DNA of 64,000 bases from Globicatella sulfidifaciens DSM 15739 (GCF_900167405.1 NZ_FUWO01000005.1:62001-126000), one strand, 5' to 3'; shown: positions 19,641-28,756, numbered from the stretch's first letter. The notes: generated by a model not told the origin, from the letters alone. A program made the numbers and translations.

Positions 19641-20534
19641 ATGTATTTGATGATGAATCCAACAAATCAATTTCGTATTGTACAAATTACGGATATTCAT
19701 TTAAATCATTATCCATTCGACGAAAATGATCAAATAATTTTAACGGATATCAAGCAAGCGTTAGAAATGTTAAAACCAGATTTAATTATGTTAACCGGTG
19801 ATTATGTGAATACTTGTCAAAATGAGCAAGAAGAATTAATTTTCAGAAACTTTTTTGCTTTTCTGAACCAATTTCATGCCCCTAAAGCAATCACCTACGG
19901 CCATCATGATTCGGAACGATGTCTTGACCGAGTGGATATTGAAAAAATATTCAATGAGATTGTCGTAAATAAAGTTAAAAGGGAACATGAAGAATGGATT
20001 GAAGGCTTGTCACAATATGCCGTGATGATTAAAGGAGATAAGGGGTTATCCAATGTTCTTTATGTGATGGATTCTGGTCGGACAGCGCCTGGAATAGAGC
20101 GTACCAATGACTGGATATTGCCTAGACAGGTCGAATGGTTTAGAAAGGTATCCCGACGTTATACAGAGATGAAGTATAATTTAGTATTTATGCATTCACC
20201 GTTACCAGAATATGATCAAGCGCGAGTTAATATTTTAGCGGGAGAATTAAGAGAGCCAAATCAATGCATCTCGTTTAGTCGTATTAATACTGGACTATTT
20301 TCAGAGTTCTTTTTTTCAGAACAAATAGACTCAGTTTATTGTGGACATAATCATTTAAATAATGCTGAAATGATGTGGGAAGGAATTCGTTTAATCTATG
20401 GTATGTTTTGTGGAAGAGATGAGAAATCCGGGGATTTCCGAGGAGTTCGTTATATTGATATTGACGGGGCAACAGGCGCGGTTACGACTGACTTTAGATA
20501 TTTTTATGAGTTCAAAAAAGGTGACAACCAATAG
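19641..20534 (+). CDS. Metallophosphoesterase family protein
   Basis: The 297-residue protein is a calcineurin-like phosphoesterase. Metal-binding motifs are in order: ITDIHLN (DxH, residues 15-21), LTGDYV (GD), YGHHDSE where most relatives have GNHD/E, MHSPLPE and CGHNH. No signal peptide is present, so it should be cytoplasmic. The substrate cannot be told from sequence; relatives act on phosphodiesters, nucleotides or lipid-linked phosphates. The start follows GGGTGAGG. It stands alone between the SOS cassette and a HAD gene. The Asn-to-His change in the GNHD motif removes a usual metal ligand but keeps a possible one. Confidence 0.8.
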   Translation: MYLMMNPTNQFRIVQITDIHLNHYPFDENDQIILTDIKQALEMLKPDLIMLTGDYVNTCQNEQEELIFRNFFAFLNQFHAPKAITYGHHDSERCLDRVDIEKIFNEIVVNKVKREHEEWIEGLSQYAVMIKGDKGLSNVLYVMDSGRTAPGIERTNDWILPRQVEWFRKVSRRYTEMKYNLVFMHSPLPEYDQARVNILAGELREPNQCISFSRINTGLFSEFFFSEQIDSVYCGHNHLNNAEMMWEGIRLIYGMFCGRDEKSGDFRGVRYIDIDGATGAVTTDFRYFYEFKKGDNQ

Positions 20535-20918
20535 CAAATGCCATGATTGTCACTTTGTTAGCTTAGTCTCAAAAAGTCTGTATCTTTATCCTGAGATGCC
20601 ATTTGATAATCGAAACTTTATGAAACGAAGATACTAAGCTTAAATTGATAAGACCAGTCAAGTTATTATTCGTTATTTATAAGCGAAATAATTAAGTGGC
20701 ATCAAACTAGTCTTTAAGACGTTGTTTAATGCCACTTTACTGTGCGGGGGAGGTAGATGAAGCGAAAATATTTTAATTTTTTCCTTCTTACCATTCCCTT
20801 ATTATTATATATTTGATGAGTGCTTAATAAGCCAATTAATATTGATACCTTTGAGTTTAATTTTTATAATAAACGCTAAAATTAATTGGGCTATACAACT
20901 CTATCACGCAACTACACT
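20535..20918. other. Intergenic region with inverted repeat and repeat-family fragment
   Basis: A 14-bp inverted repeat with one mismatch (20694-20707 against 20724-20737, AAGTGGCATCAAAC/GTTTAATGCCACTT) has a 16-base loop but no following T-run. It could serve either convergent gene. It is followed directly by a fragment of the intergenic repeat family (20740-20799). The rest shows nothing recognised. Confidence 0.55.
20740..20799 (+). repeat. Intergenic repeat family, module B fragment
   Basis: CTGTGCGGGGGAGGTAGATG, then AAGCGAAAATATTTTAATTT and a CTTCTTACCATTCCC end, match module B of the elements at 42900-43107 and 58888-59065 in the same orientation. Confidence 0.75.
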
Positions 20919-21734
20919 TTAAATCGCTAAATCAAAATAGCGGATGAGGTAATCAGCTAAACCATCTTCATCATTGGTTAGGCGAGTAATGTCATTAGCT
21001 GCGGCTTTAATTTCTTCGGTTGCATTTTTCATGGCAACGCCTAAACCGGCAAACTCAAGCATTTCTAAGTCATTATTTTCGTCCCCAAAAGCTAAAATAT
21101 TATCAACTGGAATACGATAGAAATCAGCTAGAGCTTTGACACCGACTGCTTTATTAATCGATTTGCGGACAATTTCTAAACATGGTAAGCTCCCACCCCA
21201 AGTTCGAACGGATACTTGGTCGCCATAATGTTCTTCAATTTTCTCACGAATGTCAGCCATTTTTTCTTCGGGTGAGAAAACGGTAATGGCCGTTGGATTA
21301 TAAGTTAAAGATTCACGATTTAAACGGTCAACTAAGGCCAAATCAAAAGGATAAAAAGGACTATCAGGTAAATTCATTGAGCTCGTAAAGAGGCGATCTT
21401 TGCCCTCAGCACATAATAAATCAATGTTAAGTCGATCTTGATTCGCAAATAAATCAAAAGCAATTTCTTTATCTAAAGTTAAATGATAGCTCGGAATATA
21501 ATGATCACGGCCTGGGAAATGACAGAGAGCCCCATTAAAGTTTACCATCGGTGCTTCAATTCCGATTTCACGATAAATATCACTACTATTACGGTAAGGG
21601 CGCCCTGTTACAATACAAACGAGGTGGCCAAGGTTACTAACAGCACGGAGTGCTTGAATGGTTTTAGGTGTTAATTTTGATTGGTTATTTAAGGTAGTCC
21701 CATCCAGGTCTATCGCAATTAAATGTTGTTTCAT
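20919..21734 (-). CDS. Cof-type HAD-IIB hydrolase
   Basis: The 271-residue protein is a haloacid-dehalogenase-superfamily phosphatase of the Cof/YkrA type. The nucleophile motif AIDLDGTTLNN lies at the N-terminus, then CIVTGRPY (motif II) and FGDENNDLEML (motif IV). A C2 cap domain lies between them. Such enzymes dephosphorylate sugar phosphates, nucleotides or flavin/pyridoxal phosphates; the substrate here is not known. The ATG at 21734 follows AAGGAGAG (minus strand). A longer frame starting near 21860 has no ribosome-binding site and crosses the promoter. Confidence 0.9.
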   Translation of the reverse strand: MKQHLIAIDLDGTTLNNQSKLTPKTIQALRAVSNLGHLVCIVTGRPYRNSSDIYREIGIEAPMVNFNGALCHFPGRDHYIPSYHLTLDKEIAFDLFANQDRLNIDLLCAEGKDRLFTSSMNLPDSPFYPFDLALVDRLNRESLTYNPTAITVFSPEEKMADIREKIEEHYGDQVSVRTWGGSLPCLEIVRKSINKAVGVKALADFYRIPVDNILAFGDENNDLEMLEFAGLGVAMKNATEEIKAAANDITRLTNDEDGLADYLIRYFDLAI

Positions 21735-21764
21735 GCTTTCTCTCCTTTGAATAATTTCTTTTCT

Positions 21765-21792
21765 ATTATAACAGAATTTTAATAACTTGCAA
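21765..21792 (-). promoter_or_regulatory. Promoter of the Cof-type HAD gene
   Basis: Minus strand: TTGCAA, 16-base spacer ending in TGT, TATAAT (extended -10). Confidence 0.75.
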
Positions 21793-21844
21793 AAATCCAT
21801 AATTCTAGTAATATATATCTTGTATGATAGAATGAGGTGTTGAG

Positions 21845-22156
21845 ATGACGGAAGAAACACAAGCAGCAGTGATGGCCGCTCTTGAAACGGTCATTGACCC
21901 AGAATTAGGGATCGATTTAGTAAATTTAGGATTAATATACAATGTTGAAGTCAATAATGAAGGCGTTTGCGCGATTGATATGACATTAACGACGATGGGA
22001 TGTCCTTTAGCCGATGTGATCGTAACGGATGTACGCAATGCTGTCTTAAAAGTCGATGGTATTAGTGATGTAATGATTGAATTTGTGTGGTATCCGGCCT
22101 GGGGACCTGAACGCATGTCGCGTTATGCTAAAATTGCTTTAGGGATGCCATTTTAA
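21845..22156 (+). CDS. SufT-like MIP18/DUF59 iron-sulfur assembly protein
   Basis: The 103-residue protein is a single MIP18/DUF59 domain. It has the conserved VIDPELGIDLVNLGLIY at residues 16-32 and TLTTMGCPL with the reactive Cys at C53. Relatives such as SufT and PaaD help maturation of iron-sulfur proteins. It lies 29 kb away from the suf operon of this window, next to a thioesterase gene 11 bases downstream. A long minus-strand frame covers the same region but is a shadow. Role is inferred from family. Confidence 0.88.
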   Translation: MTEETQAAVMAALETVIDPELGIDLVNLGLIYNVEVNNEGVCAIDMTLTTMGCPLADVIVTDVRNAVLKVDGISDVMIEFVWYPAWGPERMSRYAKIALGMPF

Positions 22157-22167
22157 AGGAGTAGGAC

Positions 22168-22674
22168 ATGGAAAAAAACGAAAAATATTGTCAAGATTCA
22201 AGAACAGTGACCACACATTATATCTTACCAAGTGATACCAATGGTCATGGTACATTATATGGTGGACGTTTAATGGAAATGATTGATAGTGTCGCTTACC
22301 TGGCTTTTGCTAAGCATACCCGTTTAGTGGGGGTAACAGCGTCAATGGACCAATTAAATTTTATTGCGCCATTACCGGAAGGGGATGCGGTAACGATTGA
22401 TACTTTTGTTTCAGGAGTTTCTAATCGCTCTGTTGAAGTGTTTTGTAAAGTAACGGGAGAACATCCACAAAAAGGCAAAACTTATTTAGCCGCAACAGCT
22501 TTTTTAACCTTTGTAGCAACCCAAAAGCCTGAACATCCTGAAGGTATCGTAGCGGTTATTCCACAAACTGATGAAGAAAAATTGGTGTGCGAAGGGTATG
22601 AAAGACGTCGTGCAGCACGTTTAAATGACCGTGAGAAAGATAAAGAATTTAATAATCGTTTGACTTTAAATTAA
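22168..22674 (+). CDS. Acyl-CoA thioesterase, hotdog fold (YkhA-like)
   Basis: The 168-residue protein is a hotdog-fold hydrolase that cleaves acyl-CoA thioesters in the cytoplasm. Conserved parts are HYILPSDTNGHGTLYGGRLM (residues 17-36) with the helix EMIDSVAYLAF, and MDQLNFIAPLPEGD. This matches YkhA/ACOT-type enzymes. It lies 11 bases after the SufT-like gene, with an AAAGGAG site between, so the two are probably co-transcribed. A strong terminator follows. Confidence 0.9.
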   Translation: MEKNEKYCQDSRTVTTHYILPSDTNGHGTLYGGRLMEMIDSVAYLAFAKHTRLVGVTASMDQLNFIAPLPEGDAVTIDTFVSGVSNRSVEVFCKVTGEHPQKGKTYLAATAFLTFVATQKPEHPEGIVAVIPQTDEEKLVCEGYERRRAARLNDREKDKEFNNRLTLN

Positions 22675-22678
22675 CATT

Positions 22679-22737
22679 AAAGCCACCTCATTTTTTTCGG
22701 AGTTAGTGCGAAAAAAGTGAGATGGCTTTTCATTTTT
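22679..22737 (+). terminator. Rho-independent terminator after the thioesterase gene
   Basis: AGCCACCTCATTTTTTTCG pairs with CGAAAAAAGTGAGATGGCT (two mismatches), followed by TTTTCATTTTTT. Confidence 0.9.
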
Positions 22738-22810
22738 TATATAAGCTAGATGGTTTTGTGTCTTTATAACCGTACACAATCAGTATAGAACCTAAAGCAA
22801 ATCCTATATT

Positions 22811-23440
22811 TTACTTTTTAGGTTTAGGTACATAGACATACTCAGGGTCTAGTTGCTTATCTAATAAGTCGAATTGTTCAGCGATTTGAGCATCAACATT
22901 GGCTAACATTTCCTTGTCATATTTTTGGGTTGAATCAAAGGGAATCGGTTGTCCAAAGGCAATTTTAGCTCGTTTACGGGTAATAAATTGCCAAAAACCA
23001 ATAGGTGGCTGTATGGCTACCGGTACAATGGTGGCTTTACTTAGTTTTTGGATAAAGGCCGTTCCACTTTTAATTTCGGTGGTATGACGGGAACCTGATG
23101 GGAAAATCCCTAAATTTAAATTTTCTTTTGTTAAGACATTGACAGCATGTTTAATGGTTGTAGTGGATGGTTTCTCACGATTAACAGGAAAAACATTACC
23201 CTTAGCTAATAATTTCGCTAACCATTTTTGCTTAAATAAAGAATCTTTGGCCATAAAGGCAACCTCTTTAGGATAGATCACATCTGCTAAAAAGAAGGGA
23301 TCTGTCATTGAACGATGCGTACTAGCAATAATAAGCGGTTGATCCTCAGGAAGATTTTCTAAGCCACTTATTTGCGGTTTACCATTAAATAAATGGAAAA
23401 TAAATTTAATCATATGAACAGCAAATTGATAAAAGGTCAT
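22811..23440 (-). CDS. 1-acyl-sn-glycerol-3-phosphate acyltransferase-like protein (PlsC family)
   Basis: The 209-residue protein belongs to the PlsC acyltransferase family. The catalytic HxxxxD box is seen in STHRSMTDPFF, and the glycerophosphate-binding block in GIFPSGSRHTTEIKSGTAF, where most relatives have FPEGTRS. A short hydrophobic N-terminal segment (FYQFAVHMIKFIFHLF) may attach it to the membrane. It should acylate lysophosphatidic acid or a related lipid. It ends in a Lys/Pro-rich tail. It is a single minus-strand gene; its ribosome-binding site is weak (GTAGG). Confidence 0.88.
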   Translation of the reverse strand: MTFYQFAVHMIKFIFHLFNGKPQISGLENLPEDQPLIIASTHRSMTDPFFLADVIYPKEVAFMAKDSLFKQKWLAKLLAKGNVFPVNREKPSTTTIKHAVNVLTKENLNLGIFPSGSRHTTEIKSGTAFIQKLSKATIVPVAIQPPIGFWQFITRKRAKIAFGQPIPFDSTQKYDKEMLANVDAQIAEQFDLLDKQLDPEYVYVPKPKK

Positions 23441-23536
23441 TTGATAACCTACTTTCTTTCTATATTACACTAACTTTAATTCTACCAATTTTTTCAGAAA
23501 TAAGCTACAATTAAATATGAACTCACGAGGAGTGAT

Positions 23537-24301
23537 ATGAATGTGAAAGATAGATATAAAAGCTTATTTTTATTATGGATACTTGGTGTGCCGGTTACAG
23601 TGCAAGCAGCTGATTCAGTATTAGTAATTGACCAATATCCCATCAATGAACCCGTCTTTACCCAAGGTTTGGAAGTGATAGAGAATCGCTTAGTATTAGG
23701 AACAGGATTATATGGCGAATCGGAAATTGGTTGGATTGACTTAGAAACTGGCGACTTTCAAGTACAAGATCAATTAGATGATGATTATTTTGGGGAAGGG
23801 TTAACCGCTACTTCGGACTATTTATGGCAATTTACGTGGCGAGAAGAAAAAGCTTTTAAACGTTCATTAAATGACCTAACTTTATTAGAGGGAATTTATT
23901 TTGAGGGGGATGGATGGGGAATGGCTTATGATGACAAGGCTGATGTGATTTGGACTTCTGATGGTAGTGCTCAATTGACCAAGCGAGACCCTGAAACTTT
24001 AGTGGCACTTGACACCTTAACCGTCACACAAAACAATCAGATGATTGAACGCATTAATGAGTTGGAGTATGCTAATGAGGCTATTTATGCGAATGTGTGG
24101 CAGACCAATAAAATAGTGAAAATAAATATAGAAGATGGTCAAGTAGAACAAGTATGGGACTTAACCGATTTAGTGGAGGAACTTCATTTTACTGATGCTA
24201 ATCCTGATAGGGTATTAAATGGCATTGCTCATCTTGAAGGGGAACGGTTTTATGTGACAGGTAAATTATTTCCTATAATATGGGAAGTGGAATTGAATTA
24301 G
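23537..24301 (+). CDS. Secreted glutaminyl-peptide cyclotransferase
   Basis: The protein matches the plant/bacterial-type glutamine cyclotransferase family, a five-bladed beta-propeller that turns N-terminal Gln into pyroglutamate. Family motifs are FTQGLEV, LGTGLYGES, GWGMAYDD, INELEYANEAIYANVWQTN and LNGIAH with VTGKLFPIIWEVEL. An N-terminal signal peptide (residues 1-25, KSLFLLWILGVPVTVQA) with an AQA cleavage site predicts export. The 254-residue length is normal. The ribosome-binding site is GAGGAG. The gene stands alone. It would act on exported peptides or proteins with N-terminal Gln; the natural target is not visible here. Confidence 0.88.
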   Translation: MNVKDRYKSLFLLWILGVPVTVQAADSVLVIDQYPINEPVFTQGLEVIENRLVLGTGLYGESEIGWIDLETGDFQVQDQLDDDYFGEGLTATSDYLWQFTWREEKAFKRSLNDLTLLEGIYFEGDGWGMAYDDKADVIWTSDGSAQLTKRDPETLVALDTLTVTQNNQMIERINELEYANEAIYANVWQTNKIVKINIEDGQVEQVWDLTDLVEELHFTDANPDRVLNGIAHLEGERFYVTGKLFPIIWEVELN

Positions 24302-24789
24302 TCTGTTTTTGCATCTCCCAATAATTGTTTTATATTATTTCGAAAAATTGAAGAGGGAGTGGACCAGAAGTAGAAAATCGAATGATTTTCGCTTCGTCTG
24401 TCCACCCCCGCACAGTTGGGAGTAGACCAGAAGTAGAAAATCGAATGATTTTCGCTTCGTTGGCCTACCCCCGCACAGTTGAGTAGGCCTCAAACAAGTC
24501 GAAAGACGCAGTTTGAGACCACTCAACCACTGCGCTATAAATTAACGCACAATAACATGATCGAATTTTCCAAGATTATACTCAGCTATCTTAAGACGCA
24601 GTTCGAGGCCACTCAACCACTGCGCTTTTAATTAAATAGATATACCTGAACAGAATTTAAAAAAATTTTGCCCAGCCACACCCTAAATTGCAATTTATCA
24701 ATAAATGTTTGAGTATTGTGGGAAAATTGTAAATCAAACCAAACATGGAGAGTGCACAGGTTGCAGAATCCAAATAAACTAAAAATTAA
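24302..24789. other. Long intergenic region filled with repeats
   Basis: About 490 bases between the cyclotransferase and the tgt promoter. The first two thirds are the composite repeat at 24353-24683; the last 100 bases show nothing else. A 63-residue minus-strand frame in the repeat is not credible as a gene. Confidence 0.7.
24353..24683 (-). repeat. Composite copy of the intergenic repeat family (duplicated modules)
   Basis: Two tandem 63-base copies of module B (24356-24418 and 24419-24481, with CAGAAGTAGAAAATCGAATG and CCCCCGCACAGTTG) are followed by two copies of module A (about 24486-24545 and 24593-24640, CCACTCAACCACTGCGCT). The end reads GCCCAGCC. Orientation is opposite to the elements at 42900, 45260 and 58888. 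Confidence 0.9.
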
Positions 24790-24818
24790 TTGTCGAAACG
24801 ATTATTCATTGATACAAT
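24790..24818 (+). promoter_or_regulatory. SigmaA promoter of tgt-yajC
   Basis: TTGTCG (24790-24795), 17-base spacer, TACAAT (24813-24818). Confidence 0.75.
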
Positions 24819-24852
24819 AGAAAAGCAAATCAAAAAGAAAGAGGCGAGCTAA

Positions 24853-25998
<1,146 letters not shown>

Positions 25999-26051
25999 TG
26001 ATTATTTTGTTATAATTATTAGGTGATTTAAATTATGAGAGGATGACTTGA

Positions 26052-26396
26052 ATGGAACTTTTAGCAACGTTTTTACCTTTTGCTTTGATGATGGGGGTAA
26101 TGTGGTTTTTAATGATTCGCCCACAAAAGAAGCAAGCACAAGAACGTAAAACAATGTTAGAAAACATGCAACCGGGACACCATGTGGTAACAATTGGTGG
26201 CTTACATGGTATTTTAGAAGAAATTAATCGCGCTACTCAAACGGTCGTGATTGATTGTGAAGGTGTTTATTTAACATTTAATTTATCCGCTATCGCAACG
26301 GTTAAAGAAGCAACGCCAACTCAACCGACCACTACTGTTGAGGAAGAAGTTGAAGAAGAAATTGTTCATGATGCAGAGGTTGCACCTGAAGCGTAA
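26052..26396 (+). CDS. yajC: Preprotein translocase subunit YajC
   Basis: YajC is a small membrane protein associated with SecDF-SecYEG. It has one N-terminal transmembrane segment (LLATFLPFALMMGVMWFLMI), then the conserved RPQKKQAQERKTML and MQPGHHVVTIGGLHG. The tail is strongly acidic (VEEEVEEEIV). At 114 residues it has the usual length. secDF is not in this window. A terminator follows. Confidence 0.95.
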   Translation: MELLATFLPFALMMGVMWFLMIRPQKKQAQERKTMLENMQPGHHVVTIGGLHGILEEINRATQTVVIDCEGVYLTFNLSAIATVKEATPTQPTTTVEEEVEEEIVHDAEVAPEA

Positions 26397-26412
26397 TAAC
26401 TTGAATGGTATT

Positions 26413-26451
26413 TTCCCGCTAGTCAATCAAAACTAGTGGGATTTTTATTTC
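26413..26451 (+). terminator. Rho-independent terminator after yajC
   Basis: TCCCGCTAGT pairs perfectly with ACTAGTGGGA around 8 bases, followed by TTTTTATTT. Confidence 0.93.
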
Positions 26452-26612
26452 TTACATATTTATGATGATGCGTATAGTTAAATTCATCAACCAAGACTGT
26501 TGTTTTTTTGTAACAAATTCGTGATGATGGCTCAGAACATTAAATTTATCAGATTCGATTCTAGAGTCGTAACAATAATTTTAAACATAGAGTTTTAATA
26601 ACGTTGTGTTAA

Positions 26613-26785
26613 TGACGTTTAGCTTCATCCATTTATCGTCCTGATGGTAACGTTTAGGTTCATGCTTTACCGATGTAATACTATTGTTTAGCTTCAACAC
26701 CATACAATCGTGTTACTAACGCTTAGGTTCATCACGATTAACAGCGTCATTTTTTCATTGACGCTAAACCTAATAGAATCATCAT
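26613..26785. repeat. Degenerate repeats spaced by about 34 bp
   Basis: Four copies of a motif close to ACGTTTAGGTTCAT start near 26617, 26650, 26684 and 26719, and an inverted copy (ACGCTAAACCTAA) lies at 26761-26773. The last direct and the inverted copy frame a stem AGCGTCA/TGACGCT. No gene lies in this region. Confidence 0.6.
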
Positions 26786-26831
26786 TTTATCATTCTTCAC
26801 CCCTTCGCCACCATGCAAAATTATCTTTTTC

Positions 26832-26860
26832 TTGTAGTCTGATGATATCTGTGTTACAAT
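26832..26860 (+). promoter_or_regulatory. SigmaA promoter of the rimP-nusA-infB-rbfA operon
   Basis: TTGTAG (26832-26837), 17-base spacer, TACAAT (26855-26860). Confidence 0.8.
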
Positions 26861-26889
26861 AATGTTATAGAGTAAGTAGTTAGTGACTG

Positions 26890-26917
26890 AAGGAGTGAGC
26901 GGCGACGCTCGCTCCTT
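26890..26917 (+). promoter_or_regulatory. Strong leader hairpin of the rimP-nusA operon
   Basis: AAGGAGTGAGCG pairs with CGCTCGCTCCTT (one G-U pair) around a GCGA tetraloop. It is followed by TTTGTTAC, not by a full T-run, so it is a stable leader stem rather than a clear terminator. Confidence 0.65.
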
Positions 26918-26956
26918 TGTTACGAAAAAGGCAAAATTTTGAATAAGAGGTGAAGT

Positions 26957-27430
26957 ATGAGCGCAATTATTGATAAAGTCACACCTTTAGTCCAACCCAT
27001 TATTGAGGATTTAGGTTGCGAACTGGTAGATATCGAATACGTAAAAGAAGGTAGAAATTGGTACTTACGAATTTTTGCAGATAAAGAAGGTCGCATCGAC
27101 ATTGAAGACTGTGCTTTAATTAGTGAAAAAGTAGGGGAAGTATTGGATGGGATTAAACCTGATCCATTTCCAGAAGCTTACTTTTTAGAAGTATCTTCAC
27201 CAGGCGCTGAAAAGCCTCTAAAAACAGAAGAGGCCATTCAAGCTGCAATAGGTGAATATGTTCATTTCGACTACTATGTGCCACAACACGGTGAAAAGCA
27301 ACATGAAGGTTTCTTAGTTGCAGTTGAAGATGACCATTATGAATTAGAAGTACGCATTAAGACAGCAACAAAAATACTTAATATTGAAAAAAAAGCGGTC
27401 GCTAAGGCTCGATTAGCGATTCAATTTTAG
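26957..27430 (+). CDS. rimP: Ribosome maturation factor RimP
   Basis: RimP helps 30S subunit maturation. The 157-residue protein has the conserved GCELVDIEYVKEGRNWYLRI in the N-terminal domain (residues 20-39), RIDIEDCALISEKVGEVLD, and the motif YFLEVSSPGAEKPL. The start ATG follows AGAGGTGAAG. It is the first gene of the rimP-nusA-rnpM-ylxQ-infB-rbfA operon, with nusA 24 bases downstream. Confidence 0.96.
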   Translation: MSAIIDKVTPLVQPIIEDLGCELVDIEYVKEGRNWYLRIFADKEGRIDIEDCALISEKVGEVLDGIKPDPFPEAYFLEVSSPGAEKPLKTEEAIQAAIGEYVHFDYYVPQHGEKQHEGFLVAVEDDHYELEVRIKTATKILNIEKKAVAKARLAIQF

Positions 27431-27454
27431 TTGATTGAGGAGAAAAGGAAGATA

Positions 27455-28756
27455 ATGAGTAAAGATTTAGTAAAAGCAATTCAAGTGCTAGAAGAAGAAA
27501 AAGGAATCTCACGTGCAGTGATTAAAGATGCCTTAGAAACAGCTTTAGAATTGGCTTACAAAAAGAATTATGACCAAGCGCAAAACGTTGAGGTTGATTT
27601 TAATGAAGAAAAAGGCTCAATTAAAGTATTTGCCGTTAAAGAGGTAGTAGAAGTTAACTACGATAGTACTTTAGAAATTAGCCTAGAAGAAGCTCAAAAA
27701 ATTAATCCCGTTTATGAAATTGGTGATAAAATTCGTTTTGAAGTAACCCCAAAAGATTTCGGTCGGATTGCAACACAAACAGCTAAACATGTTATTATGC
27801 AACGTATTCGTGAAGCAGAACGTGAAATTATTTTTAATGAATATAGCCAATACTTAGATGAAGTATTAACGGGTACTGTTGAACGTCAAGATTATCGTTA
27901 TGTTTATGTTAATTTAGGGCGTGCCGAAGCAGTAATGCCGATTAATGAGCAAATCCCGGGTGAACAATTTACCATGGATGAGCGCATTATGGTATATGTG
28001 GCAAAAGTTGATAAAACAACTAAAGGCCCACAAGTGGTAGTGAGTCGTGCCCACGAAGGTTTCTTAAAACGTCTATTTGAAAAAGAAGTTCCTGAAATTT
28101 ATTCAGGTATCGTTGAAATCATGAGTATTGCCCGTGAAGCTGGCGATCGTTCAAAAGTAGCGGTTCGCTCAAGAGATACTAATGTTGACCCGGTTGGTAC
28201 TTGCGTGGGTCAAAAAGGACAACGTGTGCAAACAATCGTTAATGAGTTAAATGGTGAAAATATGGATATTGTACAATGGGATGAAGACCCAGCTGTATTC
28301 ATTAAAAATGCGATGAATCCTGCAACGGTTGAAGAAGTTATCTTTGATGGCGACAATCCTTCTTGTATAGTGGTTGTACCGGATCACCAATTATCATTAG
28401 CTATTGGGAAAAAAGGTCAAAATGCGCGTTTAGCAGCACGCTTAACAAAACATAAAATTGATATTAAATCGGTAACTGCTTATCAAGAATATTTAGCCGA
28501 ACAAGAGGCGCTAAAATCTGAATTAGCAGAAGATGATGAAGCAACAGTTGAAGCAGTTGATTCAGTTACAACTGATGAAACAAACGAATTAGATATGACT
28601 GTAGATGAAACGATTGGTGAAGTTGAAATGGCGATAGAGACTGCAAGTGCTGACGCAGATGCAGAAGATTTAATCATTGAAACCACCACCGGTGACACTG
28701 AGACTGTCGAAGAGTTAGTTGAAGAGCTTGAAGCAGAAGAAGATATGGAAGGCTAA
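27455..28756 (+). CDS. nusA: Transcription termination/antitermination factor NusA
   Basis: NusA binds RNA polymerase and RNA and tunes pausing and termination. Domains in order: the N-terminal polymerase-binding domain (residues 1-125), S1 domain (about 133-200), KH1 (GQKGQRVQTIVNELNGENMD) and KH2 (GKKGQNARLAARLT). A strongly acidic tail of about 75 residues follows. An in-frame TTG at 27431 precedes the ribosome-binding site (AGGAG, then AAAAGGAAG), so the ATG at 27455 is the start, giving 433 residues. The length beyond about 355 residues is the acidic tail. Confidence 0.96.
   Translation: MSKDLVKAIQVLEEEKGISRAVIKDALETALELAYKKNYDQAQNVEVDFNEEKGSIKVFAVKEVVEVNYDSTLEISLEEAQKINPVYEIGDKIRFEVTPKDFGRIATQTAKHVIMQRIREAEREIIFNEYSQYLDEVLTGTVERQDYRYVYVNLGRAEAVMPINEQIPGEQFTMDERIMVYVAKVDKTTKGPQVVVSRAHEGFLKRLFEKEVPEIYSGIVEIMSIAREAGDRSKVAVRSRDTNVDPVGTCVGQKGQRVQTIVNELNGENMDIVQWDEDPAVFIKNAMNPATVEEVIFDGDNPSCIVVVPDHQLSLAIGKKGQNARLAARLTKHKIDIKSVTAYQEYLAEQEALKSELAEDDEATVEAVDSVTTDETNELDMTVDETIGEVEMAIETASADADAEDLIIETTTGDTETVEELVEELEAEEDMEG

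Larger units (their letters stand above)
26397..26831. other. Long non-coding region yajC-rimP
   Basis: It holds the yajC terminator, then about 170 bases with nothing recognised, then the degenerate repeats, then the rimP promoter. No credible reading frame or known riboswitch was found. Confidence 0.6.

Noticed and set aside
21805-22116. 103-codon minus-strand frame opposite the SufT-like gene
   Set aside because: The plus-strand frame has the MIP18 motifs and a ribosome-binding site; the minus frame has neither.
24335-24526. 63-codon minus-strand frame with an internal duplicated segment
   Set aside because: The duplication is that of the intergenic repeat (module B twice); it lies wholly in the repeat and lacks a ribosome-binding site.
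24700-24852. Possible preQ1 riboswitch upstream of tgt
   Set aside because: No preQ1 aptamer-like stem-loop and A-rich tail could be seen; a plain promoter is present.
26613-26785. Possible CRISPR array because of ~34-bp spacing
   Set aside because: Repeats are short (about 14 bp) and degenerate, only four copies, no cas genes.
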